A DNA stretch of 42,764 bases from Candidatus Curtissbacteria bacterium RIFCSPHIGHO2_12_FULL_41_17 (GCA_001774945.1 MFBL01000008.1:9310-52073), one strand, 5' to 3'; shown: positions 22,574-32,026, numbered from the stretch's first letter. Notes: a model not told the origin generated them from the letters alone. A program made the numbers and translations.

Positions 22574-25453
22574 ATGGATCAATTAGTAATAAAAGGAGCT
22601 CGTGTACATAATCTTAAGAATATTGATGTAACGATCCCCAAAAACAAATTAATTGTTTTTACCGGAATTTCAGGCTCAGGCAAATCATCTCTTGCTTTTG
22701 ACACAATTTATGCTGAAGGCCAAAGGAGATACGTCGAATCACTTGCGGCATATGCAAGACAGTTCTTGGGCATTATGGATAAACCTGATGTCGATTCAAT
22801 TGAAGGACTGTCTCCGGCTATATCTATCGACCAAAAATCGTCTTCTCATAATCCTAGGTCTACCGTTGGGACTGTTACGGAGATATACGATTATTTGAGG
22901 CTCCTTTTTGCCAGAGTAGGGCATCCTCACTGTCCGGTATGCGGCAGAGAAATCTCTCACCAGTCGCCACAACAAATTGTTGATCAGATTCAACTGCTTA
23001 AATCGGACACAAAAAAACCTGCAAGAATTCTTATTCTTGCGCCCGTAGTTCGTGACCGCAAAGGTGAATTTAAAGACCTTTTTAAAGACATTGCCAAAAA
23101 AGGCTATCGTTTGGTGCGTGTTGACGGTAAGGTCCAAGATGTCGACGAAGATTTTGTGCTAATAAAAACAAATAAACACTCTATCGATGTGGTGGTAGAC
23201 AAACTCACACTGCCGGCTGAAAAAAGCAGGTTAATTGAATCGGTGGAACAGGCTTTAAAACTTTCCGAAGGTACCATTATCGCCGCCAAAATCCATGATA
23301 AAACCTTTGAAATTCCAAAGTATCCCCGCCAGTTAGAAGATCATATTTTTTCTGAGAGATTTATGTGTCCTGTAGATAATGTTTCCATTCCGGAGATAGA
23401 ACCCAGATCTTTTTCTTTCAATTCACCTCATGGAGCATGTAGTGTCTGCAACGGTTTGGGTGTAATCAGAAAAGTCGACGACGTGCTTGTTTTTAACACA
23501 AATCTTTCTATAGCCGAAGGCGGCATTCTTCCATGGTCTAGAATTATTGAAAGCGACACCTGGGCATGGCGAGTTCTTGAGCATTTTTGTAAGGAGAACA
23601 AAATAGACATCGGCAAACCTACCGGCGAACTTGAACCGAAAGCAAGACAGCTTTTACTCGATGGAGATGACAGGTTATATCGCGTAAAAGGTCCTAACCG
23701 ATTTGGGCGTCTTGTTACCATCGACACCGAATTTGAAGGAATTATTGCCAATCTTGAAACCAGATATGGTCAGACGGAATCCGATTTTGTCCGGGGAGAA
23801 ATAGAGAAATTTATGAGAATAGATACATGTAACCTGTGTAGAGGAACAAGGCTTAAAAAAGAGTCACTCTCTATAACAATTCTGCGCTCATCAATTGCCC
23901 AAGTATCCGAAAAATCAACAGTCAAAGCCTATGAATGGGTTTTGCAGCTTGAGGGCAAGGATATACTTTCTGAAAGAGAATTAACCATTGCCAAACCAAT
24001 AATCAAAGAGCTTTCAGGCCGAATTAAATTTTTACTGGATGTGGGTTTGGATTATATAACCATTGACCGTGCAGCGTCGACTCTTGCGGGAGGAGAAGCA
24101 CAAAGGATAAGACTTGCTTCGCAAATAGGCTCCGGACTATCCGGGGTGCTTTATGTTCTGGATGAGCCTTCAATAGGACTTCACCAAAGGGACAATAACA
24201 GGTTGATAGAAACCCTTAAAAGACTCAGGGATTTACAAAACACTGTAATAGTTGTTGAGCACGACAGGGAAATGATGCTTGCTGCAGACCATATTCTGGA
24301 TTTCGGGCCGGGAGCAGGAGAACATGGGGGAAAGATTATTGCCCAGGGCACACCGCAACAAATCGTGAAAAACCCGCATTCCCTGACAGGTAAATATCTT
24401 GCGGGCAAAAAAGACATAAGTATTCAAAAATTCCGGCAGACAATTAAAGGGGCAGAAGAAAAATTTTTAGTAATTTACGGCGCAAGCGAACATAACTTAA
24501 AAAATATAGATGTCGCATTTCCGCTTGAAAAATTCATCTGTGTAACTGGAGTTTCAGGTTCTGGAAAGTCTACATTAGTTCACGACATCCTTTACAGGGC
24601 TCTGGCCCGTTCCTTTTACCGCTCGAAAGAAAAACCGGGAAATCATCTTGACATTTCAGGGATAGAAAATCTGGACAAAGTAGTTCTTATAGACCAATCA
24701 CCTATCGGTAGAACACCCAGATCAAACCCTGCTACTTATACGGGTGTTTTCACTCACATTAGAGAGTTATTTGCCAAAACTACCGAAGCACGTATTCGCG
24801 GATATCGTACCGGTCGGTTTTCTTTCAATGTAAAGGGAGGCCGCTGTGAAGCGTGTGAAGGTGAAGGCCAGGTAAAAATAACCATGCAGTTTTTGCCGGA
24901 TGTATATGTAATATGCGAGGTTTGTCAAGGCAAACGCTACAACGAAGAGGCACTGGAAATCCGCTTTAAGGAAAAAAATATTTACGAGGTATTGGAAATG
25001 ACTGTTGAGGTTGCTCTTAATTTTTTTGCGAATATCCCGCAAGTCAAACAAAAGTTAGAAACAATTTACGATGTTGGACTGGGATATATCAAGCTTGGAC
25101 AACCCGCCCCGACACTTTCAGGAGGAGAAGCACAAAGGGTAAAGCTTGCGACCGAACTTTCCAAAAGAGCAACCGGCAGAACGCTTTATATTCTGGACGA
25201 GCCGACAACAGGGTTGCATTTTGCAGACATTGAAAAATTACTGCTAATTTTAAGAAGACTCGTAGACGTAGGCAATACAGTAATAATAATAGAACATAAC
25301 ATGGAAGTTATTAAAAATACTGACTGGATTATCGATTTAGGACCAGAAGGGGGAGACAATGGAGGCAAAGTAATTGCAGCCGGAGCTCCTTCTCAAATAA
25401 TGAAAAATCAGCATTCATACACCGGTCTTTATTTACGAAAGTATTTTAAGTAG
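22574..25453 (+). CDS. uvrA: Excinuclease ABC subunit A
   Basis: A 959-aa damage-recognition ATPase. Two ABC modules are present: Walker A GISGSGKSSLAFDT near residue 31 and GVSGSGKSTLVHDI in the second half, each with its signature (LAGGEAQRIRLASQIG; LSGGEAQRVKLATELS) and Walker B (VLDEPSIGLHQRD; ILDEPTTGLHFAD). Zinc sites use CPVCGREIS, CSVCNGLG, CNLCRGTR and CEACEGEG with CEVCQGKR. The ATG at 22574 is chosen over a TTG at 22532 that lies in the leader hairpin and precedes the conserved MDQLVIKGARVHNLKNID. Confidence 0.98.
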   Translation: MDQLVIKGARVHNLKNIDVTIPKNKLIVFTGISGSGKSSLAFDTIYAEGQRRYVESLAAYARQFLGIMDKPDVDSIEGLSPAISIDQKSSSHNPRSTVGTVTEIYDYLRLLFARVGHPHCPVCGREISHQSPQQIVDQIQLLKSDTKKPARILILAPVVRDRKGEFKDLFKDIAKKGYRLVRVDGKVQDVDEDFVLIKTNKHSIDVVVDKLTLPAEKSRLIESVEQALKLSEGTIIAAKIHDKTFEIPKYPRQLEDHIFSERFMCPVDNVSIPEIEPRSFSFNSPHGACSVCNGLGVIRKVDDVLVFNTNLSIAEGGILPWSRIIESDTWAWRVLEHFCKENKIDIGKPTGELEPKARQLLLDGDDRLYRVKGPNRFGRLVTIDTEFEGIIANLETRYGQTESDFVRGEIEKFMRIDTCNLCRGTRLKKESLSITILRSSIAQVSEKSTVKAYEWVLQLEGKDILSERELTIAKPIIKELSGRIKFLLDVGLDYITIDRAASTLAGGEAQRIRLASQIGSGLSGVLYVLDEPSIGLHQRDNNRLIETLKRLRDLQNTVIVVEHDREMMLAADHILDFGPGAGEHGGKIIAQGTPQQIVKNPHSLTGKYLAGKKDISIQKFRQTIKGAEEKFLVIYGASEHNLKNIDVAFPLEKFICVTGVSGSGKSTLVHDILYRALARSFYRSKEKPGNHLDISGIENLDKVVLIDQSPIGRTPRSNPATYTGVFTHIRELFAKTTEARIRGYRTGRFSFNVKGGRCEACEGEGQVKITMQFLPDVYVICEVCQGKRYNEEALEIRFKEKNIYEVLEMTVEVALNFFANIPQVKQKLETIYDVGLGYIKLGQPAPTLSGGEAQRVKLATELSKRATGRTLYILDEPTTGLHFADIEKLLLILRRLVDVGNTVIIIEHNMEVIKNTDWIIDLGPEGGDNGGKVIAAGAPSQIMKNQHSYTGLYLRKYFK

Positions 25454-25501
25454 ATCTCAATTATCTTGTATTAACCGCAGCCAGGTGGGATACTAAATTT
25501 A

Positions 25502-27385
25502 ATGAATTTTTGGCGTCTTGCGGGAATTTTTTTGTTTTTTAGCGCTATTTTTTTATTTGCCCAAACAAAAGTATTTGCACAAGGTGAATTCACTTCAGAT
25601 TATAAAGTAAACTATGCAATTGAACCATCAGGTCGAACAAACGTGGTTCAGGAAATTACCCTTAAAAACAATACTCCTAATTTTTACGCTGATAAATTCG
25701 AATTAAAAATAGGATCAACAAAAGTAGACAATGTAAAAGCCCAAGATGCATCGGGCCCTATGACTACAAATGTCAGCTTCGATAATAACGTAACAACAAT
25801 TTCGGTGAAATTTAACCAAAGAGTCATAGGTCTTGGAAAAACACTTCCATGGAAACTGTTTTATAGTTCGTCGGAACTGGTTACAAAATCAGGTCAAATA
25901 TGGGAAATATCAATACCAAAAATTGCCAAAAACCCGGATATCGGAATTTATCAGGTACAAGTTTTTGCACCCATCACGTTTGGCCCTGTAGCTGCAAGTG
26001 TTCCAACCCCAAAGTTAACAAGCCGCCAAGGAGAAAATCAAATATTCGAATTTGAAAAGGATCAGCTTCTTAACTTGGGTATTTCAATGCTACTTGGAGA
26101 AAAACAAATTTTTCAATTTACCCTCTCATATTATCTGGACAATAATAATTTAACAGCAAGAACAAAAGAAATTACGCTTCCTCCTGACAATAATTACCAA
26201 AAGATAGTAATTAGTTCAATTAATCCCGCACCTATCAATGTAAGGGTCGATTCCGAGGGAAATTTCCTGGCTCAATATAAATTGTCCCCGCGAGAGCAAA
26301 CTAGCATCGTTGTTTCCGGTTACGTGGAAGTTTTCACAAGACCTTTTAGAAACACAACCCCAAAACTTTCATCGGAAGACCGCAAAAGATATATTCAACC
26401 CCAGCGCTATTGGGAAACAGATTCGGCAATTATCAAAGACAAAGCAAATGAACTAGCTGGCCCCAAAGAGATATACGATTTTGTATCTAATTATTTATCG
26501 TACAGCCAAGAGCGCCTAAATACTGCCAACATTGAAAGGAAAGGTGCACTAGCGGCTTTTAACGACCCCAAAGATTCTGTGTGTATGGAATTTACCGATC
26601 TGTTCATCACTCTTGCCAGGGCAAAAGGCATCCCTGCAAGAGAAGTGGTTGGCTATGCATATAGCCAAAATGAAAGGCTAAGACCGTTATCGTTTACAGC
26701 CCAGGGCGACCTGTTACATGCATGGCCTCAGTTTTGGGACGACAAATTGGGCTGGATTCAAGTTGATCCGACCTGGGGATCAACTTCGGGCGGCCTGGAT
26801 TACTTCGATAAGATGGATTTTAACCACATTACACTTGTCCAAAGAGGTGCATCATCAACAACTCCCTTTCCGGCAGGTTCATTCAAAAAACCTTCTCAAT
26901 TAAATAAAAAAGACGTTATTGTGTCATTCGCTCAGGATTTACCAAACATAACAAATGCTCCACAGTTGTCTCTGATCACTCCGGAAAAAATTATTGCCGG
27001 GATTCCGGTTAAAATTCTTGCCCAGATAAAAAATATCGGAAGCACTTCTATTATCAGCGGCATGTTAATACTGGAAAGTAATGCACTGGCGGGGAACAAG
27101 TCCCAAATAACAGAGGTTGGCATTTTACCTCCCTTTTCCAAAAAAGAGTTTTCTTATAATTTTCAGACCAAAAGTTCATTTTCAAAGGTTTTTGATGTCA
27201 TATTATTAAGTTTTGCTGATGCCCAGATTTCAAAACCTATAACCATAACACCCCTCTATTTTCTGATAGCTTCAAAGTTATTTTTAATAAGCTTGGTATT
27301 TGCGCTTCTGATCATAATAGTAGGCCTGGTTCTCTACAAAAAACTTCACCAAACCAAAGTACCAAAAACCAAAGATTTACTGTAA
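25502..27385 (+). CDS. Surface transglutaminase-like protein
   Basis: A 627-aa protein with a signal peptide (residues 1-26, ending KVFAQG), a beta-rich N-terminal half, a transglutaminase-core domain and a C-terminal membrane helix (ASKLFLISLVFALLIIIVGLVLY) with a basic tail. The catalytic triad is visible: Cys361 (DSVCMEFTDLFITLARAKGI), His406 (LLHAWPQFW) and Asp422 (QVDPTWGS). Such domains act as proteases, peptidases or cross-linkers, and this one would face outside. It lies between uvrA and uvrC (gaps 48 and 13 nt), probably by chance of operon packing. Confidence 0.85.
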   Translation: MNFWRLAGIFLFFSAIFLFAQTKVFAQGEFTSDYKVNYAIEPSGRTNVVQEITLKNNTPNFYADKFELKIGSTKVDNVKAQDASGPMTTNVSFDNNVTTISVKFNQRVIGLGKTLPWKLFYSSSELVTKSGQIWEISIPKIAKNPDIGIYQVQVFAPITFGPVAASVPTPKLTSRQGENQIFEFEKDQLLNLGISMLLGEKQIFQFTLSYYLDNNNLTARTKEITLPPDNNYQKIVISSINPAPINVRVDSEGNFLAQYKLSPREQTSIVVSGYVEVFTRPFRNTTPKLSSEDRKRYIQPQRYWETDSAIIKDKANELAGPKEIYDFVSNYLSYSQERLNTANIERKGALAAFNDPKDSVCMEFTDLFITLARAKGIPAREVVGYAYSQNERLRPLSFTAQGDLLHAWPQFWDDKLGWIQVDPTWGSTSGGLDYFDKMDFNHITLVQRGASSTTPFPAGSFKKPSQLNKKDVIVSFAQDLPNITNAPQLSLITPEKIIAGIPVKILAQIKNIGSTSIISGMLILESNALAGNKSQITEVGILPPFSKKEFSYNFQTKSSFSKVFDVILLSFADAQISKPITITPLYFLIASKLFLISLVFALLIIIVGLVLYKKLHQTKVPKTKDLL

Positions 27386-27398
27386 AATTCCACTTGTT

Positions 27399-28658
27399 GT
27401 GGATCCAAAGCTTAAAACTAAAATTTCAAAACTTCCAAAAGAACCCGGTGTTTATATTTTTTTCGACAATACCGGTAGGGTAATTTATGTCGGAAAATCC
27501 GTTTCATTAAAAAAAAGAGTAATTTCATACTTCTCCTACAAGAATTTGGGGCCAAAAACAGCCGCCATGGTAAAAAAAATTGCCGATATTAAATTTATTA
27601 AAGTCTTTTCCGAATTTGAAGCTTTGCTTTTAGAATCAGAACTTATTAAAAAATACAAACCATTTTTTAATGTGCAGGCAAAAGATGATAAAAGTCCTCT
27701 TTATATCAAAATTGAGGACAACCAAATTCCCCTTATTACCACCGTCCGAAAAGGCAAGATGCAAAAAAGTGTCTTCGTTAAAGGACCGTTCCCGTCTAGC
27801 GCTAAAACACGGGAAATACTAAAAATAATTAGAAAAATTTTCCCCTATTGTCATCATAAAAACCCCAAAAGACCTTGCCTATACGTCCATTTAGGCCTTT
27901 GTCCTTATCCATACCAATCGCAAGAAGCACAAACAGAATATCTGTCAACTACTAAGAAGATAAAACAACTGCTTTCTGGCAAAACTTTCACGTTAATAAA
28001 GAAATTAACCAGTGAAATGCAAAGTTTATCAAATCTCCAAAGATATGAAGAAGCCCAAATAGTCAAAAATCAGGTCGACAACATTCAAAAAATTTTAAGA
28101 GAAATCCACAACCCCTTGGAGTTTATCAAAACTCCCACATTGGTAAGCGATCTTACTCTTTCGCGCCTTAAAGACTTAAAAGTTAAACTCGGTCTTTCTA
28201 AAATACCCAAAAGAATGGAATGCTATGACATTTCAAATTTAGGAGGTCTGCACGCAACGGGATCGATGGCTGTTTTTACAAATGGCCTGCACGATAAAGC
28301 GCAGTATAGAAGGTTCAAAATTAAGTTTACCAAAAGACCCAACGATTACGAAATGCTAAGCGAGGCAATGGCACGTCGTCTGAAAAACGCGTGGAAGTTG
28401 CCTGATTTGATAATAATTGACGGGGGACGAGGCCAACTTAATGCAGCACTTTCAATAATGGACAAGTTCAATGTAAACATTCCTGTTGTTTCTCTGGCAA
28501 AAAAGTATGAGCATATATATACACCTAAAAAAGTGCTTCCAGTATCACTTACCAAAGAAAGTCCCGCAAGGCAATTGCTCCAATCGATAAGAGACGAAGC
28601 CCATAGATTTGCCGTTAACTACCATCGTCATCTGAGGTCAAAGGCGTTTTTCAACTAA
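27399..28658 (+). CDS. uvrC: Excinuclease ABC subunit C, short form
   Basis: A 419-aa nuclease subunit. The GIY-YIG domain (residues 16-95: PGVYIFFDNTGRVIYVGKSVSLKKR; Glu in EFEALLLESELIKKYKPFFN) makes the 3' incision. A Cys cluster follows (YCHHKNPKRPCLYVHLGLC; the usual fourth Cys is missing), then a UVR-like helix pair and the RNase H-like 5'-incision domain (ECYDISNLGGLHATGSM; LIIIDGGRGQLNAAL; SIRDEAHRFAVNYHRHLR). The protein ends there, lacking the C-terminal helix-hairpin-helix pair of 600-aa homologues. GTG start 13 nt after the previous gene. Confidence 0.93.
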   Translation: MDPKLKTKISKLPKEPGVYIFFDNTGRVIYVGKSVSLKKRVISYFSYKNLGPKTAAMVKKIADIKFIKVFSEFEALLLESELIKKYKPFFNVQAKDDKSPLYIKIEDNQIPLITTVRKGKMQKSVFVKGPFPSSAKTREILKIIRKIFPYCHHKNPKRPCLYVHLGLCPYPYQSQEAQTEYLSTTKKIKQLLSGKTFTLIKKLTSEMQSLSNLQRYEEAQIVKNQVDNIQKILREIHNPLEFIKTPTLVSDLTLSRLKDLKVKLGLSKIPKRMECYDISNLGGLHATGSMAVFTNGLHDKAQYRRFKIKFTKRPNDYEMLSEAMARRLKNAWKLPDLIIIDGGRGQLNAALSIMDKFNVNIPVVSLAKKYEHIYTPKKVLPVSLTKESPARQLLQSIRDEAHRFAVNYHRHLRSKAFFN

Positions 28659-28682
28659 CTATTCTCTTAATATTGCAATCTA

Positions 28683-29120
28683 GTGTCTTTAAATGTAAAA
28701 ATCAAAAGTAACAGGAAAATGCGTCATTACCTAAAAGCAATAATCGTTTCGGCTGTTTCTTTCTACACAGCATACACTCTTGTTCCAACAATAAAGATAG
28801 GTCAGGATCCCAAAAATATTCTTCTTTTGATAGGCGGCATCTTTATTATTTCCCAAATAATCAACCCGATTTTCTCGCTGGTTCTTCTACCTATTAACCA
28901 TCTAACATTCGGTCTGGTAATGTTTGTCTTAAATGCAGCCTTATTTTTTGCCCTTTTAAACTATCTGCCGGGTTTTGTTATTACCCCTTACGATTTTGCT
29001 GGGGCAAGTATTGCCGGCATCATTCTTCCCCCGATGAACTTTGACAAAATTACAACGATAGTTTTGGCGGCAGCGATAATAACTATAGTCCAAAAAATTC
29101 TTCACATTATTTTTGAATAG
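28683..29120 (+). CDS. Phage-holin-4-2-like membrane protein
   Basis: A 145-aa protein with four hydrophobic helices in the pattern of the holin-like family widespread in bacterial chromosomes (FIISQIINPIFSLVLLPINHLTFGLVMFVLNAALFF). The name is historical; nothing phage-related is near, and the function is unknown. The start is uncertain: GTG 28683 or ATG 28719, the latter having AGG 4 nt upstream. Confidence 0.7.
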   Translation: MSLNVKIKSNRKMRHYLKAIIVSAVSFYTAYTLVPTIKIGQDPKNILLLIGGIFIISQIINPIFSLVLLPINHLTFGLVMFVLNAALFFALLNYLPGFVITPYDFAGASIAGIILPPMNFDKITTIVLAAAIITIVQKILHIIFE

Positions 29121-29166
29121 AAAGCTTTAGGGGTAAATACTACTTGTCCGGTGGGTTGATAAACTT

Positions 29167-29187
29167 CCGAGGACTAAGAGTCCTCGG
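29167..29187. repeat. Perfect 9-bp inverted repeat
   Basis: CCGAGGACT (29167-29175), loop AAG, AGTCCTCGG (29179-29187). It lies 47 nt past the holin-like gene in the 309-nt gap 29121-29429 and has no U-tract. Confidence 0.5.
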
Positions 29188-29191
29188 CCTT

Positions 29192-29205
29192 GCCTGCCGG
29201 CAGGC
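29192..29205. repeat. GC-rich palindrome GCCTGCCGGCAGGC
   Basis: A perfect 14-nt palindrome flanked by T...AGG, much richer in GC than its surroundings. From general knowledge, CCTGCCGGCAGG-type palindromes recur in Patescibacteria intergenic regions. Confidence 0.5.
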
Positions 29206-29244
29206 AGGTTTTGTTCTCTAAGTTTTAGGCCCGCAGTCCTGAGT

Positions 29245-29261
29245 CCTGAGCCAGTCGAAGG
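29245..29261. repeat. REP-like CCTGAGC...TCGAAGG element
   Basis: CCTGAGC (29245-29251) followed by TCGAAGG (29255-29261); half-repeats extend it on both sides (AGTCCTGAGTCCTGAG and ATCGAAGGACGAGGAC). It is the same type as 2582-2627. Confidence 0.45.
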
Positions 29262-29328
29262 ATCGAAGGACGAGGACCGCATGGCACTGTATACAAGAGC
29301 GTAGAAAACCACACCTTACGTGTTTTTT

Positions 29329-29408
29329 TGGTATACTCTCGGAAGTATGTAATCGCATTTTTGCATTCATCCCCACTTTAAAAAAGTGGGGTTTTCTGCA
29401 AGCGATTA
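29329..29408 (+). promoter_or_regulatory. yvcK promoter and nested-hairpin leader
   Basis: An extended -10 TGgTATACT (29329-29337) is followed by a three-layer structure: outer TAATCGC (29350-29356) / GCGATTA (29402-29408), middle TGCA (29362-29365) / TGCA (29397-29400), and inner CCCCACTT (29371-29378) / AAGTGGGG (29384-29391), which is followed by TTTT. The inner hairpin looks like an intrinsic terminator enclosed by an outer stem. The yvcK ATG lies 22 nt after the structure. Confidence 0.6.
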
Positions 29409-29429
29409 TAACGGTTAAGATAACAATCA

Positions 29430-30425
29430 ATGCTTGGCAGCTTTTTTAGACACTATCTAGAACTGCCCCAAAAGAACAAAAACATCGTTTGCTTGGGTGG
29501 CGGTGTAGGTACGGCCCAAATATTAAAAGGACTTAGGAAATTACCCTTTAATTTAACTGCAGTGGTTTCGATGGCAGACGATGGCGGATCCGCAGGAAGG
29601 TTAAGGAGGGCATTTTCCATCCCGCCTCCAGGAGATATAGTCAATTGTTTGGCCGCACTCTCGGATGAGGAATCAATCCTAAAAGAGCTATTTATTTACC
29701 GATTTTCAGGCCAAAGATACGGTAAGGATACTGATCTTGGAGGCCAAAAATTAGGAAATTTAATTTTTGTAGCTCTTTCCGACATTTATAAAGGAGATAC
29801 CAACAAGGCCTTAGAAGAATTTTCATTGATAATTTCTTCCAGGGGAAGAGTTTTGCCGGCAACTGCAGGTGATGTCAATATCTGGGCAAAAACTAAAAGC
29901 GGCAAAAAAATTGTGGGGGAAGAGAGTATAGATTTGGGTAAATATAACGGAAACCACACATTGGAAAAAGTTTTTCTAGATCCGCCTAACATAAAGGTAT
30001 ATAAGCCTACGAGTGATGCTATAAACAAAGCAGACCTGATAGTGATCGGGCCGGGTGATCTTTTTAGCACTATTTTGCCTGTTTTAATTGTTCCTGGAAT
30101 AAAGTCTTCATTGAAAAAATCAAAGGCAAAGAAGGTTTTTATTATTAATATTGCCAATAAACCCTACGAAACTCCCAACTTCAAAGTATCCGATTATATA
30201 AAGTCTGTTAAAAACCACTTGCAGGAAGACATTTTTGATACAATAATAATCAATATTAACCAAAAACCACAAATTCCCAAAAAACTAAAATATAAATATG
30301 TCCAAAATGACAAAGAAGTTCTAAACAACTTTAAAAGCCAAGTTATTGAGGGGGATTTTGTAGACGAGAAATATCCTCTTCATCACGATAGCCATAAAAT
30401 AGCCTATGCCATAAGCAGACTTTAA
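29430..30425 (+). CDS. yvcK: YvcK/CofD-like gluconeogenesis factor
   Basis: A 331-aa protein of the YvcK family: NIVCLGGGVGTAQILKGLRKL, VVSMADDGGSAGRLRRAFSIPPPGDIVNCLAALS, GGQKLGNLIFVALSDI, LIVIGPGDLFSTILPVLIVPGI and NIANKPYETPNF. In Bacillus YvcK binds UDP-sugars and links gluconeogenic growth to cell-wall synthesis and shape; the family shares a fold with CofD but not its known reaction. It heads a possible yvcK-secG pair with 1-nt overlap. Its presence fits the ppsA-eno-gpmI and peptidoglycan genes elsewhere in the window. Confidence 0.92.
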   Translation: MLGSFFRHYLELPQKNKNIVCLGGGVGTAQILKGLRKLPFNLTAVVSMADDGGSAGRLRRAFSIPPPGDIVNCLAALSDEESILKELFIYRFSGQRYGKDTDLGGQKLGNLIFVALSDIYKGDTNKALEEFSLIISSRGRVLPATAGDVNIWAKTKSGKKIVGEESIDLGKYNGNHTLEKVFLDPPNIKVYKPTSDAINKADLIVIGPGDLFSTILPVLIVPGIKSSLKKSKAKKVFIINIANKPYETPNFKVSDYIKSVKNHLQEDIFDTIIININQKPQIPKKLKYKYVQNDKEVLNNFKSQVIEGDFVDEKYPLHHDSHKIAYAISRL

Positions 30426-30643
30426 TGAAAATTATACTCATAGTTGCCCAGCTTATTGTTTCGATATCTCTAATAATTGTTATTTTATTGCAGTCAGAGG
30501 GCACAGGTTTGAGCACTGTCTTTGGAGGTTCCGGCTCATTTTACAGGTCAAAGAGGGGCATAGAAAAACTTTTTGTATTTATCACCATTTTTCTTGCCTC
30601 ATTATTTCTGGTTCTTTCAATACTGCAGGTAGTTATTAAATAG
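30425..30643 (+). CDS. secG: Preprotein translocase subunit SecG
   Basis: A 72-aa protein with two membrane helices (residues 2-22 and 48-70) and the conserved linker LLQSEGTGLSTVFGGSGSFYRSKRGIEKLF. SecG supports the SecYEG channel. Its ATG shares one base with the yvcK stop (TAATG), so translation is coupled. Confidence 0.93.
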   Translation: MKIILIVAQLIVSISLIIVILLQSEGTGLSTVFGGSGSFYRSKRGIEKLFVFITIFLASLFLVLSILQVVIK

Positions 30644-30649
30644 TTATTT

Positions 30650-32026
30650 ATGCAGTCAGCAAAAATTCTTACAAGGAGAATAAAGTTTTGGCGGCATATA
30701 TCTGGCGCTTATATCACAAGGTATAGGTTTTGGATTGTCACAATTGTACTTTTATCATTTTTAACATTCATAACTGTTAGCCAATTTTGGCATAAAATAT
30801 CCAGGCACAATCTAGTTTCAATCGGTTTTGTCGGTTCATATAATCTAGAGTCCCTACCAACAGAAGTCTTATCTCTGGCAACACAATCATTAATAAGAAG
30901 TGATAAGATGGGCAATCCTGTTGCCGCTCTTGCTTCACACTGGACAGTTGCAGATGACGGTAAAACTTACGTAATCTTCTTAAAGGATAATCTTAAATGG
31001 CACGACGAAACTCCCGTTGACGCCAAAGATATTTCTATTGCAATTTCTGGCGTTAATATTACGGCATTAAACAATAAAGCATTGGAGTTTAAATTGCCAA
31101 ATCCGATTTCATCATTTCCTCTGGCACTGGATAAACCTGTATTTAAAGCTAAAAGTTTCTACGGAACAGGAGTTTTTAGAATTGTAGATATTGACCAAAA
31201 AGAAAACATTGTTAAAAAAATCAGTCTTGTTTCCAAAGATAAAAGCTTACCTAGAGTCGATATTAAATTTTATCAGTCACAGGATCAAGCCACAGAGGCT
31301 TTAAAGATTGGGGAAATTAAAACTGCAAGGGTTACCAATGCAAAAGATTTGCAAAATTGGCCGAATTTAAATGTTGAAAAATATGTAGATAACTTGGAGA
31401 TTATTACCATTTTTTATAATACAAGCGACCCGCTTCTCGCATCTAAGGATTTTAGACAAGCCCTTGGTTATTCCATTAACAGATCAGAATTTGACGGGAT
31501 CCTGGCAACAAGTCCTCTATCACCTGACAGCTGGGCATATAACGACAGTGCAAAAAGATATGAATATAACCCGGGCAAGGCAAAGGGTTTGCTTACGAAA
31601 ACGGAAGGTGGTTCTAATAAAATTGCTTTAAGTGTCAGTCCCGGTTTAGAGCAGGTGGCAGAATCTATTAAAAAAGATTGGGAGTCAGTTGGTATTGAAA
31701 CTGTCTTAAAAAAGGAAAAAACCGTACCTTCCGATTTCCAGGTTCTTCTGGCTGTTAATAAATTGTCTGCGGATCCGGATCAATATGGCCTTTGGCATTC
31801 TACTCAGAAGGATACAAACATTACCGGATATAAAAACGTTAAAATTGATAAATTATTGGAAGATGCCAGAAATACACAAGATCAGGACAAAAGAAAAGAA
31901 TATTATTTTGATTTCCAGAAATTTTTAACAGAAGATGCACCGGCGGCGTTCTTATATCACCCTTACAGATATAAGATATCCTACGGCAATATCTCCTCTA
32001 TATTAGAAAGATTGCCTCAATATTGA
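30650..32026 (+). CDS. Family-5 extracellular solute-binding protein, membrane-anchored
   Basis: A 458-aa protein of the peptide/nickel-binding (SBP_bac_5) type. A basic start and one helix (about residues 27-45, FWIVTIVLLSFLTFITVS) anchor it in the membrane; no lipobox Cys was seen. The external part has LATQSLIRSDKMGNPVAALASHWTVADDGKTYVIFLKDNLKWHDETPVDAKDI, then DFRQALGYSINRSEF. No permease or ATPase gene of an ABC importer is adjacent. It may bind peptides for a transporter encoded elsewhere. Confidence 0.85.
   Translation: MQSAKILTRRIKFWRHISGAYITRYRFWIVTIVLLSFLTFITVSQFWHKISRHNLVSIGFVGSYNLESLPTEVLSLATQSLIRSDKMGNPVAALASHWTVADDGKTYVIFLKDNLKWHDETPVDAKDISIAISGVNITALNNKALEFKLPNPISSFPLALDKPVFKAKSFYGTGVFRIVDIDQKENIVKKISLVSKDKSLPRVDIKFYQSQDQATEALKIGEIKTARVTNAKDLQNWPNLNVEKYVDNLEIITIFYNTSDPLLASKDFRQALGYSINRSEFDGILATSPLSPDSWAYNDSAKRYEYNPGKAKGLLTKTEGGSNKIALSVSPGLEQVAESIKKDWESVGIETVLKKEKTVPSDFQVLLAVNKLSADPDQYGLWHSTQKDTNITGYKNVKIDKLLEDARNTQDQDKRKEYYFDFQKFLTEDAPAAFLYHPYRYKISYGNISSILERLPQY

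Noticed and set aside
28683..29120. Holin-like gene as a sign of prophage
   Set aside because: No phage structural, lysis or integrase genes are nearby, and this family is common in ordinary bacterial chromosomes.
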